Of a stretch of DNA of 24,361 nucleotides, positions 8,460 to 18,472 are shown one piece after another (the first letter of the stretch is position 1; the number at the start of each line of letters is the position of its first letter). The stretch is taken from positions 6,255,633 through 6,279,993 of the forward strand of contig BFEA01000011.1 in NCBI GenBank assembly GCA_003427395.1, in the 5' to 3' direction. The notes beneath the pieces were generated by a model. It searched no databases, was not told the origin of the DNA, and saw only the letters and a list, made by a program, of their open reading frames with translations. This DNA comes from Chara braunii. Its lineage: Eukaryota; Streptophyta; Charophyceae; Charales; Characeae. A program made the translations under genes and the position numbers.

Positions 8460-8600
8460 CGACTCTTCATTTATGGAACATGACTTTTGACTGTGGGTTG
8501 TGACTCTTGCATGTGAAATATGACCTCTGATTGTGGAACTTGACTTTTGTCTATGGGATATGGCCTCTGAGTGTGGAATGTGACTTTTGTTTGCAGCTCC
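8460..8600 (+). repeat. 20-bp minisatellite, seven units
   Basis: Units begin at 8461, 8481, 8501, 8521, 8541, 8561 and 8581 with an exact 20-bp period. The consensus is TGACTTTTGNNTGTGGAATA, with units such as TGACCTCTGATTGTGGAACT and TGGCCTCTGAGTGTGGAATG. There are no indels across seven diverged units. Confidence 0.85.
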
Positions 8601-9110
8601 ACTCCTTTTCCCTTCTTCCTCTTCTTCTTCTTCTTCTCCTCCTTCTACCTCCGCGTGTGCTTCTTCACGAGCCCCACCTTCTCTCTCTCTCTCTGTGTGC
8701 GTTTGTTTGCTTGTTGGTCTCCGTCTGTGTCTGTTTGTCTGTCTGTTTGCCCATTTCTGTTTGTGTCAATCCTTGTCTGTCTGTGCCTGGTTTGTCTGGT
8801 CTGTCTGGTCTTATATCTCACTCTCTCACTTTCTCTCTCACAAAGACACACATGTACACACCCATGGGTGAGGTGGTGAGTTTTTATCCATCAATTAAAC
8901 GAACCTTGGGCAAACTGTCTGTATGTCCGTCTGGTCTGTCTCTATCTTGTCTGTCTATTGTAGTATGTATCTGTCTACCTTCCTTTCCCCCCTTTCTCTT
9001 TTCCTCCATTTCTCCCTCCCCTTCTTCTTCTTCTTCTTCTTCTTCTTCTTCTTCTTCTTCTTCTCTTCTTCTTCTTCTTCTTCCTCTTTTCTTCTTTCAT
9101 TTTTCGTCTT
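8601..9110. repeat. Pyrimidine-rich low-complexity tract with (GTCT)n and (TTC)n
   Basis: 8613-8640 has TTC/CTT repeats, 8718-8815 imperfect GTCTGTCT and TCTGGT words, 8817-8850 CT repeats, and 9021-9083 a long (TTC)n run. The long open frame across this stretch (8531-9235) is a product of stop-poor pyrimidine sequence and reads as poly-Ser/Leu/Phe, so I do not call a gene. Confidence 0.85.
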
Positions 9111-9256
9111 CCTTCAGCACGACCTTGTCTTCCCTTCCTTCTATCCGCATTACTAACAAACACTCATGCAACATCGAAGTCGGCTCTCGTCTATATTTTC
9201 ACAAAGACCGGCTTCGAAAGAAAGGAAGGCCATGATCAAGATGACGATCACGGGAA

Positions 9257-9270
9257 ATCGAGATCTCGAT
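9257..9270. other. Perfect 14-bp palindrome
   Basis: ATCGAGATCTCGAT is identical to its reverse complement. It lies among other GATC/CGAT words (9234-9275). Its function is unknown. Confidence 0.6.
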
Positions 9271-9306
9271 CGACGACTCTTATAATAAGACTAGTTAAAA
9301 CAACAC

Positions 9307-9351
<45 letters not shown>

Positions 9352-9363
9352 CAACAACAACAA
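9307..9363. repeat. (AAT)n followed by (AAC)n microsatellite
   Basis: About 14 AAT units change into about six AAC units at 9346. Confidence 0.95.
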
Positions 9364-9745
9364 TAGTGATAAATTCAACACGTAAACGAATGTACACAAG
9401 CTCTCTAGGTCAATACTGCAATGAACGAGGAGGCGTTGTTCCTCTCAGAAAAGAATGACACTTATCTGGTACGTACGTTGCCTCCTTGATCTCTCTGTTT
9501 CTTCTTCTTTTCACCTCGTTCCTCTACTCCTAGATCACCGTCTCTCGGTCGTCTTGGTCACGACCTCCCCTTTTCCTTCATCTTCGTCTCTTCGTCCCTT
9601 CGTCCTCTCCTTTCCCACATTCCTCACCTTTGCTTGAAGTACTCCTCCCTCATTATTGTGGCGTCCTTCCTCTGTTCCCTTTGTGTTCACTTCCCCCCAC
9701 GGCGTCGCTCCAACGTGCGCACATCTCTCTTTCTCTCCCTTTCTT

Positions 9746-9751
<6 letters not shown>
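9364..9751. other. Pyrimidine-rich spacer, no gene
   Basis: 9490-9640 and 9715-9751 are CT-rich. The frames present are low-complexity. Confidence 0.5.
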
Positions 9752-9797
<46 letters not shown>

Positions 9798-10255
9798 GCA
9801 CACACATATAGTTATGTTCATGAAGTAGATTCACGCGATATTGCTCATCCTATCGATAGAAATAGCGTGAGGTCCGCCGCGCCTTTCACACACAGACACG
9901 CGCACACACGTTTATGCACACACGCATGCTCATGCACGCACGCACTTACACACATGCATACCCACACACACACATACACAAATATAGCAATGTATATGTC
10001 CATGTTCCAGTGCGGATTCATTCGATCTTTGCTCATTCCATTGTCGGAAGTAGTGGGAGGTCAGCCGCGGGGTAGGAGGCAGTCGAGCCCGCCGATGCAT
10101 CGCTCACCCTATCGTCGAAAAACTCTCTCGTTCTAATACACACACGCACATACACACGGGTATACTTCCAAGTTCTAACCGTAGATTCATCTACTTTTAC
10201 TCATCCTGTCGGCGGAACTGTCATGGAGTAAGTCGTGACCATTCCCTTGAAATTT
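9752..10255 (+). repeat. Composite satellite: (CA)n alternating with a ~70-bp unique core
   Basis: The (CA)n runs lie at 9752-9793 (pure), 9885-9985 (CA/CG-rich) and 10136-10157. Between and after them a core recurs: GATTCACGCGATATTGCTCATCCTATCG (from 9828), GATTCATTCGATCTTTGCTCATTCC (from 10014), GATTCATCTACTTTTACTCATCCTGTCGGCGG (from 10183), and a partial copy CATCGCTCACCCTATCGTCG at about 10097. The first two cores continue into GTGAGGTCCGCCGCG and GGGAGGTCAGCCGCGG. Spacing is 186 and 169 bp, so the microsatellite was amplified as part of a larger unit. Confidence 0.75.
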
Positions 10256-10959
10256 ATGGGAGAAGGGCACTGAAGTTGGTTTTTGGCGATGGCAACACTG
10301 CCCCCATCTCCTGCTCGTGACAACCCATTGGCCTGCCACGGCCGATCGGGAGTCAACTACCCCGAGAAGTCTGGAAAGATTACATCCCACGATCCACAAG
10401 CCAACATCGTGGTATATGAAGGATTCGACCACCGTGATTACTGTCGATAACAAGCGAACTATGTTGCTCCTCTTCCGTATTTCTCTTTCTTTCTCGTTTC
10501 CTTCCTCTTCCTCTTATCCTCTCATCTCGTGTTTAATAGCGATAGATCTTTAGAAATTAGAAGTAATAATACTCAATGTGATGGTAAGATTAGTAGTGAT
10601 CAAATTACGAACATTTCCCCCGTCTTTTTTCCTTCCTACTTCTTTGATCGTGACCGTATAAATCCCATTCCCATTTCTTGTCAACATATTTACAACATAA
10701 AATTCTTGAAAAGCTAACAAAACAAATTGTTAGGTTTGCATATATTTTTTTTAAGATTCTGATAGTACATTTTTCAATCCTCCTACAGGAACGAAATTTT
10801 ATGTGATGTAAATTAACCCAAAAAAAGAATAGAAAAGTACTTTTTCAGAACCACTGGAAGTGGTGAGGAGAGAAGCAAGGTTTTTCACAAAAAATCACTG
10901 CCTTGCAAAGCACCATTTGTTCAAAAAAACCAAAATATCCCAATTTTTTGTTTATCTTT
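10256..10959. other. No gene seen, becomes AT-rich
   Basis: 10256-10460 is balanced in composition and 10480-10520 is CT-rich. From about 10540 the sequence is AT-rich with many homopolymers. A short hairpin ACCACT/AGTGGT lies at about 10851-10865, followed by a GCAAGG/CCTTGC pair at about 10875-10906. No reading frame is convincing. Confidence 0.45.
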
Positions 10960-11690
10960 AAAAATCATATTTATAGTTTTATAAGGTATGTTACACGAGG
11001 AACCTATTCGGGGGTTTCCCAAACACGAACACATATTATCCTGTTCACGAATACATTCGTTTGGATATGTTCACTCATACATCGACGAATATATTATTTT
11101 TTTGCATTTTTTATTAAACATATTTCCATTTTTTATTTTTAAATCGTGGTTGCCTATAATTTGAAGATGTCTCCCAAGCAAAAATTGTTTGAATACTTCT
11201 TTTACATGACATATATTTTTTTGGTAAGGGTTTTACAATTAACTTAAAAATGGATTTATATTAATTTATAGTTTTATAAACTAGTTTTCGCAGAGCCTAG
11301 TTTTTACCAAGCTGCTGAAAAAGACTTATAGTTCTATCAATGAGTATTCACTGAAACTATTTTTTTTAACATCTTTCGAGTTGACCTTGCAGTCTTTAAA
11401 GATTGTTTTGTTTGAGCTATACTTTTTGTCGGTATACTAAGAATAACTTATAGTTTTATAACATGCTCTTTGCTAGAAAAAAAAATCTTGCACATTTTGA
11501 GAATCGCTAGACATTTTGATCGTTTTTTTCCCTCCTTTATCAGGAAACAGTTAAAAATGCTCTCTTTTCTGTGTCAAATATAACATTTTGACTTTTACTT
11601 TTTCATTCTATAAAAAATGTTAGGTTTTGTGTTTTTGTTAGGTTTTCACGGATTCATTGTTTTACTTAGGAAAAATAGTATATAGATTTA
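10960..11690 (+). repeat. AT-rich region with recurrent TTATAGTTTTATAA palindromic motif
   Basis: TTATAGTTTTATAA (stem TTATA/TATAA) occurs near 10972, 11265 and 11448, with variants TTATAGTTCTATCA near 11326 and ATATAGATTTATCA near 11678. The intervals are about 293, 61, 122 and 230 bp, roughly multiples of 60. The sequence before the 11326 and 11448 copies also aligns loosely (GAGCCTAGTTTTTACC and GAGCTATACTTTTTGTCG, then GCTGAAAAAGA and ACTAAGAATAA). It may be an old, eroded tandem repeat. Confidence 0.45.
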
Positions 11691-12603
11691 TCAAGAAGAT
11701 CCGTTGAGTGATCACTAAGTCTCCCTCCATTTTCTAGACACTTCAAGAGCAAGACGAACTCCCGTCTCGTTCGTACCTCTTCTTCTTTTCTTCTTTACCT
11801 TCCTCCTTGATACTCTCCCCCTCCTTTTCTTTGTACTCCTTTTCTTTTCTCCTCTCTCTTCCTCTTTTGTCGTCTGCTTTTGCTAAGTCTCACGATCACA
11901 TTCCCTCTGTCTCCCCCTTTCTTACGATTGCGTTTACTCTTTTCCCTCCTCTGCGTATTAATTTCCACCTTAACTGATGTCTCCTTCTCTCTCGTGCTCT
12001 TCTTCTCTCTCTCTCTTCTCCTCACATTCCCAGTCGTTCGTTCGTCCGACGTCTTCCAAGCCAGCCCCGTCTTTGTACCTTGATCGTGATTACGATCAGA
12101 TACGGCCAAGAAGGGGATGTACCGTGATCTGAGGAAGAACAGTCGTAAATACCGTTTTTTTCTTTCTCTGAGTCTTTCTTTCCTTCCCTAACTCCTTACT
12201 GGCTCTTGTCCTCGTTCACGGCTCCCTTCTTTCCGTATCCTCGCCCCCTCGCTCTCTCTCTTGCACCTTTCCTTCCTCACACTCTCGCTCGTCCCCTCCC
12301 TTACGTTTTACTCGCATTCGCTTACGCTCCCACTCTACCTTCGCGACTATCTTTGCCCTTCTCTCAATCTCTCATACTTTTCTTGTAGTCGAGATTGCCC
12401 TTGCTAGTTCACGCTTGCATATTTGTCGGTCGGTAATTTTCTGCGACTCGAGCTGCTCGTACCTCTTCTCACTCTTTTACTGACCTTGTCCTCAGCAGAC
12501 GTAAACCCGACCCGACTCAGCCAATCGTTCTCCATTACTCACTCGCCCCTTTGAAGGATCTGACCCTTTAGTCAAGGAGCATTCAATCCTCACATCAGTC
12601 GTA
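11691..12603. other. Pyrimidine-rich sequence, no gene
   Basis: 11755-12090 and 12160-12400 are strongly CT-rich on the plus strand. The open frames there are low-complexity (Ser/Leu/Phe on plus, Arg/Lys/Glu on minus) and typical of stop-poor biased sequence. Confidence 0.5.
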
Positions 12604-12614
12604 AATAATAATAG

Positions 12615-12646
<32 letters not shown>
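12604..12646. repeat. (AAT)n microsatellite
   Basis: About 12 AAT units preceded by an imperfect ATAATAATAG stretch. Confidence 0.95.
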
Positions 12647-12649
<3 letters not shown>

Positions 12650-12974
12650 CATTGCCTATGTCTTCAACTCCCTCGTAACCCTTTGTATCGATGTTTGTGT
12701 ATGTCCTTTTATGCTTGTCCACCAACTGGTATGCATCATTTTCCCATGATCTAGCAGAAGATTCACTTAACCCCCTGCTCACCTGATCGGATAAGAAGCG
12801 TTCGGGGAAACCCCATAGTTCCCGGTAGGTGCCCAAAAGTTCCTTTCTCCTAACTGCCTATATTCCTTTCTCATTATGGAGGTGTTATTTAGGGCACAGA
12901 TCTCGAAAAATTGTGAAATGAAGAAAAGGAAGAAAAAGAAAAATAAAATAAAATAAACAACCTGTACTAATGCC
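12647..12974. other. No gene seen
   Basis: Unique sequence ending in an A-rich tract (12916-12958, AAAATAAAATAAAATAAAC). That tract could be the tail of a minus-strand or upstream retroposon, but no matching head was identified. Confidence 0.4.
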
Positions 12975-13070
12975 AACTAACTGTCGGCCTCTCACATCGT
13001 GGAGGAGCCCAAATTCTAACTACCCGCTTACTTTGTAATGCAAAGGTCACTAGTTCAAGCCCCGGCCAAT
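12975..13070 (+). mobile_element. Decayed tRNA-Thr-like SINE head
   Basis: The sequence GCTTACTTTGTAATGCAAAGGTC looks like a tRNA anticodon arm with a 7-nt loop TTTGTAA (anticodon TGT, threonine). It is followed by AGTTCAAGCCC at about 13052-13062, a good B box. The anticodon stem and the D arm are degraded, and no acceptor stem closes, so this is a tRNA-derived repeat and not a working tRNA gene. It continues to the right into a facing minus-strand tRNA-like head. Confidence 0.5.
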
Positions 13071-13124
13071 CGAGCCAGGGTGAAAATGTTGCGGAGCCCC
13101 TTCGCAAAAAAAAGAGGAGCTCGC

Positions 13125-13196
13125 TCAAAGGTCGGATGGATTCGTTCCCTGCACCCTTTGCTTGACAGTCCTGCACCTAAACCCACTGAGCTAGCT
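13125..13196 (-). mobile_element. tRNA-like head on the minus strand, facing the previous one
   Basis: On the minus strand the sequence reads GGAGCTAGCTCAGTGGGTTT, a perfect A box, then GGACTGTCAAGC (resembling an Asp-type anticodon loop GTC) and GGAACGAATCC (B box). The acceptor arms do not pair, so it is a SINE head or tRNA pseudogene. With 12975-13070 it makes two convergent tRNA-like heads separated by about 55 bp. They could be two separate insertions or one element with both arms tRNA-derived. Confidence 0.5.
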
Positions 13197-14574
13197 CCTA
13201 CTTCAAATAGAAGTGGAGTAGCTGAGATACATGTAGAGTAGTGGGACTCAATTGAGCCCGTTTTCTAAGTCTGTGTGTGTGCACGTCGGTCGGTCTGCAT
13301 CCCTGTCTGAGTGCTTGTGGCTTTGAGTGTGTGCGTGACCGCAAGGACACTTGATCGATCGGAAGGCCTGAAGGGCCGGTACTTTCCTGTGACCGGAACA
13401 TTGAGGGCTGCGGCAGGGAGAACACTCAAGTGGCGGTGAAAGAGGCCTGCCATACTTAAGTGCAGAGGAAAAATGCTCAAGTAACAGGTATGCTGGTACC
13501 ACACTAAGTAGACGTAGATATGTCGGGTACTCGAGGTCGAGCAGAAGAAAACAAAAGTTGGCATTTTTAGAGGCCCGGTAACAATAGATAGGCGGGTACT
13601 AGGTTAAGTAGTCTGAGTCTAGACCCTGTAAGGACGATATCAGAACTTGCAACGGTGTCTCCCTCTACAAACGGACGAAGGCACCGGTTATTTGGGTGGT
13701 CATGAGGACACGAAGTTGCCACTCGAGAGACGACTTTCTCTCTGCATATGAGAAGCGGAGTTGGAGCCTCAACCCTACTCACGGCATATGAGTAAGGACA
13801 GAGGCAGCGATTTTTGTTACCTATTATGGTAGGCAGTGTGTTTCTCTTGGCTGCCCCGGTCGCATGGTCGAAGTTGTATTAATTTTTCCGTCGTCTTTAG
13901 ATTTTACCACGGCGCGACCTGCCGACTTTCCCATATCGGTCGGTCCGACGCCCCTGGACTCGTTCTAATTCAATTTTGCCTTACCGTCTGAGCCTTTGAC
14001 TAATTCAGATCGTGGTCGCCGCATCCAGTGCGACATTTTCTTTGTTTTTCTTCTAAACTCTCCGGCCCTTGTGGTCGGAGACTTTTAATTTTTATTAACC
14101 CTTACCAGTTGTTGTATACGTCATGCCATTGCATACGATCACCTAGCAACCTCGGCCTCAGCAGTCGAAAAATTTTCTTCACGGTGTCATGCCAAAAAAA
14201 ATTCTCACTTTCTACTCCATACGGTCTCTGGCATGGCAACTGGCGTTGATACTGTATCGAATGCAAAATCATGAGCAAATACACTTGTAAGGGTGTTTGC
14301 TCCGACAGCGTGTACGAGTGGTTGTATAGCAAGGGGCCATTGTAAGAGAGCAGAAAGTCGGTGCGCCTTTCAGATTCTCTTTCTTTTGACTCTTAGAAGC
14401 CAAGTCCAAGGCGAATAGCCGGTTGTTGCCCCCCCCTTCAAGCTTGTTTGTATGATCAGAGTTCTCTCTCTGTCTTCTCAGTTCCCTTCTTCAGTCAAGC
14501 TACTCCTTTGTCTCCCCGTCTCTCTCCCGCGCACATTCCTTCACTCCCATCTACCTGATGGATGTCAGAAAGCT
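13197..14574. other. No gene seen
   Basis: Unique-looking sequence of mixed composition. Competing frames up to about 99 codons occur on both strands, none with a recognisable motif. A G/T-rich portion lies at 13270-13345 and a pyrimidine-rich one at 14450-14560. Confidence 0.45.
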
Positions 14575-14647
14575 ATGATGATTTTCTGGTCTCGCTCGTC
14601 CCTGTTGAATTCAATCGAATCTCGCACGAGCGAGCATCATTGAATTC
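14575..14647. other. Interleaved perfect inverted repeats (hairpin or pseudoknot geometry)
   Basis: CTCGCTCGT (14591-14599) pairs with ACGAGCGAG (14626-14634), and GAATTCAAT (14607-14615), inside the first loop, pairs with ATTGAATTC (14639-14647), outside it. Both are exact 9-bp matches in A-B-A'-B' order. ATGATG (14575-14580) also pairs with CATCAT (14635-14640), stacking directly on the first stem and competing with the second. As RNA this could form either an extended hairpin or a pseudoknot. Confidence 0.6.
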
Positions 14648-15703
14648 AAGGAACCCGTAAACCCCAGATGATCTTACCCCTTTTTTTATCGGTCTTTAGA
14701 CAACTAAAGATTTGTGTATGTGAGATTTGTCACACACATGCATCGATTGGGCTAAGATTTCACTAAGATTATGAATGTATACTCACCACTCACCCAATCA
14801 TTGATAATTGTCGTCTTGACGACTGTTTATTTTTGTGATTAAATAACTGATTAGATGGATTTATGTGCTCAAACTTTGCTTATGCCATGTAAACCGATTG
14901 TCCCAATCCGGTTGGGTGTCGACTTCCGACATCCTCATCGCGACCATTCTCGTACAACGAGGAAAGGACGCGTGTATGTGAGTGGGACGTACGGGAAGTC
15001 GTCACCAAGATTGGAAGACGTTATAATTTCTCCCTCAAAACAAGGCGTTCGGGATTCGTGGGCATTGTTTTTGTCATTATCAATACTCACTTTCCCCCGT
15101 ACTCTTTATTATTGTTTTTTGGACACATGGTGAGGACGAATACAAGGAAAGAACGACCAGACTGACACTGTCCATGTCGGATTCCGAACTCTATAGCGAA
15201 CGACGCTGTGACCTGATTCGAAAACGAGATCCCACGTGTGTACCCCCGTCTTTCCGCTCGAAAAGACGACGAGCAAGATGCATGGAGGTACAAAGATACT
15301 TTTCGGATTGGATAAACATTTAAAAGCAGCAAGCGTCATTTCTTTTCCGCACAACTATGGTCCTTCCTCACTAAAACGGGGATTGTATGGGTGCTTTCAG
15401 TTTCGTTTGTGGCCCCACACTCAATATTCCCAAAAATTCGTGACACACCCCATTTAAATATTCTTCCATGACTTATTTCACATAATTTATCACTCCCATC
15501 GAAAAACATGATAGAGCGTGAGGTTGGTATCATAACCAATACGTGTCGGTTCTGACAATAATGAGACGAACTGGCGGGAGAACGAGCACTAGCTCGAACG
15601 AAGAAGAAAAATTTTCCTCTTGTCACCAAAAATAAGTTGACAGAAACAAGAAAGAGAGCAGCTATAACTAACACTAATGTACATGCCCCTTGCGTAATGG
15701 TAA
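14648..15703. other. No gene seen
   Basis: Unique sequence. Small palindromes occur, such as GTCGTC-TT-GACGAC (about 14811) and a GTGTATGTGA...TCACACACAT imperfect hairpin (about 14714). A 92-codon frame at 14855-15133 has ordinary composition but no recognisable family. Confidence 0.4.
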
Positions 15704-16804
15704 GTATTCCAACTACCTTTTCATTCTATCATAACCACACTCATTCATAAGCATGACTCGAAGCAGTGGAAGCGTAGGGCTATGAAGCGGCTGACCTACT
15801 GCGAGTCGGATTATATTCATGAGCTCCTAGGGACCATTCATGAATTGAAGAGAAAGGAAGAGGCAAGAGATGAGCAAGTAAAAAATATGTAAAAGGAAAT
15901 TGATGGCTTTATAGTTGAGTTGCATGGCATGAAAGTAAAATAGAAAGAGTTGAAGCTTCAAATGGTAGCCTTGAGCACAACCTCGAGTCACAAAAGCAAA
16001 GAGATTGAGGAGGTGACTGCATGGGAGAAGTTGGGGAGCAAAGTGGAACAACGTGTAGCAAAGTAGGTGAATTGGGAAAATAGATTGAGACAAAGATAAC
16101 TACCATAGAAAAAGTGTATGACAAATGGAAAAGGAGGTGGAGTGAGATGGAAATGAGGATGGCAAAGGAAATGGAGGAGTTCAAAAAAAGGTTTTCAATT
16201 GAAAGGGAAAGAGGAAATGAAATCCACCAAAGTAATAGACTGGAGGGAGAATTGTTGTAAGCCTGTAACTGCTCCTCCTGCATAAGGAAAGACAAAAATT
16301 AATGTTGAATACTCAAGGAAGGAAAAGTCGGGGTTGAATAAATTTTAAGAGAGGGTAGAAGGAAGAAACGATAAGGTCATTGTAATGTTTCCGCAATGCA
16401 TCTCATGAGTTGTTGAATCTTTGGCTTCGAAGGTGGGTGACAGGAAGAGACCTTACTCAGAGATAGGAGTGTCTGCTCTAAGGGATAAAGAGAGTCGGAT
16501 AAAGATATCATCACAACTTCTTCCACCACTGATAAAAAGAACAAAGGAGGAGGAAAAAAAGTTGTATAGGTATTGCATGGAGGGGGTACATTTGAAAGAG
16601 GACTGCCCTTGACATAAGAAGGATAGGAAGAAGGATTTGGTTAGAACAGATGACAACAAAAGGCTCATCGACGGGATGAGAAACGTTGTTAGAAATGTCA
16701 GGGAAGGGTTCATGTTTCATCTGTACAGGCGGTTGAGACTTGCTATGGAGGACAAAAAGAAGATTACAGCCAAGTTTATAAACAACATTCGGTTGTTCTC
16801 TTGA
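15704..16804 (+). pseudogene. Broken retroelement Gag-like gene with degenerate CCHC zinc knuckle
   Basis: The plus strand reads through protein-like sequence over about 1.1 kb, broken by stops and frame changes. The first part (15704-16085) is Lys/Glu-rich and coiled-coil-like, with in-frame stops at 15890, 15941 and 16064. At about 16085 the coding frame shifts by one, and a Lys/Glu/Arg-rich helix continues to a stop at 16258. The original frame resumes near 16349, with stops at 16406, 16610 and 16802. Codons 16574-16606 give C-X4-H-X4-C (CMEGVHLKEDC), a retroviral-type zinc knuckle. The first Cys of the expected C-X2-C is a Tyr (TAT at 16565, one transition from TGT). A coiled coil followed by a knuckle and a basic tail fits the Gag of an LTR retrotransposon. 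No protease, reverse transcriptase or LTRs were found, so the lineage is unassigned. Five in-frame stops and frame changes mean it cannot make the protein. Confidence 0.65.
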
Positions 16805-17403
16805 GTTCCAAGATAAAGCCCTCAACATTTTCGTTTCCTAGATAAAGGATTATACTTCAGTCATTAAGTATCGTGTAGTATGTGTGGTGTTTTTTTATTT
16901 ATTTCTTTTTGATACAATACTATGATTTGATATGTAGTATGTCTGAATCCGTCCTAGAGGGTGTACTTGGTTATTCTTATTTCTCAAATTTAATTTTTTT
17001 TTGATGATGTCTTTTATATTTTTTTGTCCGACTCGAGATTTGTACATTAGTAGTTGATGATAAATGAAAGATGTACGATTCAATTTGTCCTAAAATTTCA
17101 GGCTCTGGTTTTGAGAGATTAGTTTTCAGGTCTTTTTACTACTTGGGTGCATTAAGTTATATTTTTTACATCTATATCTATGGTGAACACAAACACTTTC
17201 ACACTTAGTTGGTGCACTTCATTAATTTAATTGATGGTTTGTGAATTGCATAAGGTTAAATCATCTCAAATCATCTATTAAGTCTTAAACGATGATACTC
17301 TGAAAAAAAAAACGCATAAGAGTTCAAGAAAGGTATAACTGAATTATGGCATGTAATGTCTCAAGTTTTTTGGAGTTGCCAGTTAATATTTTATTTCTGT
17401 ACA
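16805..17403. other. AT-rich, no gene seen
   Basis: The region is rich in T and A homopolymers. I looked for retroelement continuation (protease or RT motifs) after the Gag-like relic and saw none. In the maturase frame, 17323-17403 is open but not recognisable. Confidence 0.45.
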
Positions 17404-17820
17404 TTGGTTTATGATGTTATCGAGGATTGCTTCACCAAAAGACTTCAAACCCAAAGTTTCCTCAAAGGAAATGAGTCATAACCATGTTTAAGATATATGC
17501 ATTTTCCTCAAAGGGAAACTAACTCTAGGATTAATGTTATTCTAAGAGGATTGAACGAGTGGTTCCGACATGCACAGAACAGACGCCGTATCATGTGGTA
17601 TTTTTCCACTATTTTACGTACCTCTCTGACCAAAATGTACGCAGCAAAATTCAAACTTGGAACTAGAGGTCAAGTATTCAAGATCGTGGGAAGCGATCTG
17701 GGTAAACGTTTAAGTAAAAAGTGTATGAAGTTTCATTTATCTTTTGACATTTATAAAACCCTACAAAGCAGAAAAAAAAAGTGTTTTGAATGGAATGGAT
17801 GTTTTTTCTCTGCCTTCTAA
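17404..17820 (+). pseudogene. Group II intron maturase (domain X) fragment, interrupted
   Basis: One frame is open from about 17323 to a TAA at 17479, and again to the TAA at 17818. The part after the stop contains INVILRGLNEWFRHAQNRRR, then YFSTILRTSLTKMYAAKFKL and a basic GSDLGKRLSKK tail. This is the pattern of maturase domain X (thumb and X region) of group II intron proteins, which bind intron RNA and aid splicing in mitochondria and plastids: a I-N-x-I-L-R-G-hydrophobic start, a Y-x-x-R-T-S-L-x-K-M centre and a K-F-K-L-x-T-R-x-x-V-F-K stretch. The reverse transcriptase domain that should precede it is absent, and there is one in-frame stop. It is most likely an organelle-derived fragment in nuclear DNA (a NUMT-type insertion) or a dead nuclear maturase. 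Confidence 0.75.
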
Positions 17821-18323
17821 CAAAGCAAGGAGTCAAACAAGTACTTTTTTTTCACATATGGTTAACAGGTGGTGTCATTTTTGACGAATTGTTCACCGAA
17901 GCTTCCCTATTTTCTCAATGTGGTCTTTTTTTTTTAATGTATGTGCTTTAGGGTATATATGTATTCAAATTCAATGCATTTGGACCTCTAATCAAAAATT
18001 TGCAAAACCATCGAATTCGGAAAACAAATTGGCGAACTCCGGAAGCTATTTCGAACAGGGTTTTATAGTTCTTTTTATTTTATTTTTTGCCTTTTTTTTT
18101 TTAAATGTTTGTATTATGAGCCTGCATTGTTTCTTCACTAAATGTTTGACGACATTATTTGTGGTGATGCGGAGAAAAACACCGAATTTTTGGGTCTTCC
18201 GTCAACCGTCTTTTTTTTTTTTTTTTTACTTTCATTGAATATGTCATATGGTTTTGTTGTTGGAAAAAATCCCTAAGACTCATGTCTGTCCAAGCTGTGA
18301 TCGAGGCTTCAGAGACATGAACC
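17821..18323. other. AT-rich, poly-T tracts, no gene
   Basis: It contains several T homopolymers, including 17 T at 18211-18227. No recognisable continuation of the maturase was seen. Confidence 0.5.
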
Positions 18324-18472
18324 CTAAGTGGCAACATGACAATGTCCCTCGTCAATTCACTGAGTGACAACCTGACAATCATGAAGACTCAATTTTTTTT
18401 GACAATCTTTGTATTTGGTATATATACTTTGAATGATAATCATTCATCCACTAAGTGACAATCTGACGAGAG
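18324..18472 (+). repeat. Interspersed 21-bp motif CTAAGTGACAA-CTGACAAT
   Basis: CTAAGTGGCAACATGACAAT (18324), CTGAGTGACAACCTGACAAT (18360) and CTAAGTGACAATCTGACGAG (18451) share one core, spaced 36 and 91 bp apart. A weaker fourth match lies near 18530. Confidence 0.5.

Noticed and set aside
8531-9235. 234-codon open frame on the plus strand
   Set aside because: It consists of CT, GTCT and TTC repeats that lack stop codons by composition. The product is a low-complexity Ser/Leu/Phe run without a domain.
15909-16295. Minus-strand open frames over the Gag-like region
   Set aside because: They mirror the plus-strand Lys/Glu-rich coding relic, and the plus-strand reading explains the sequence better.
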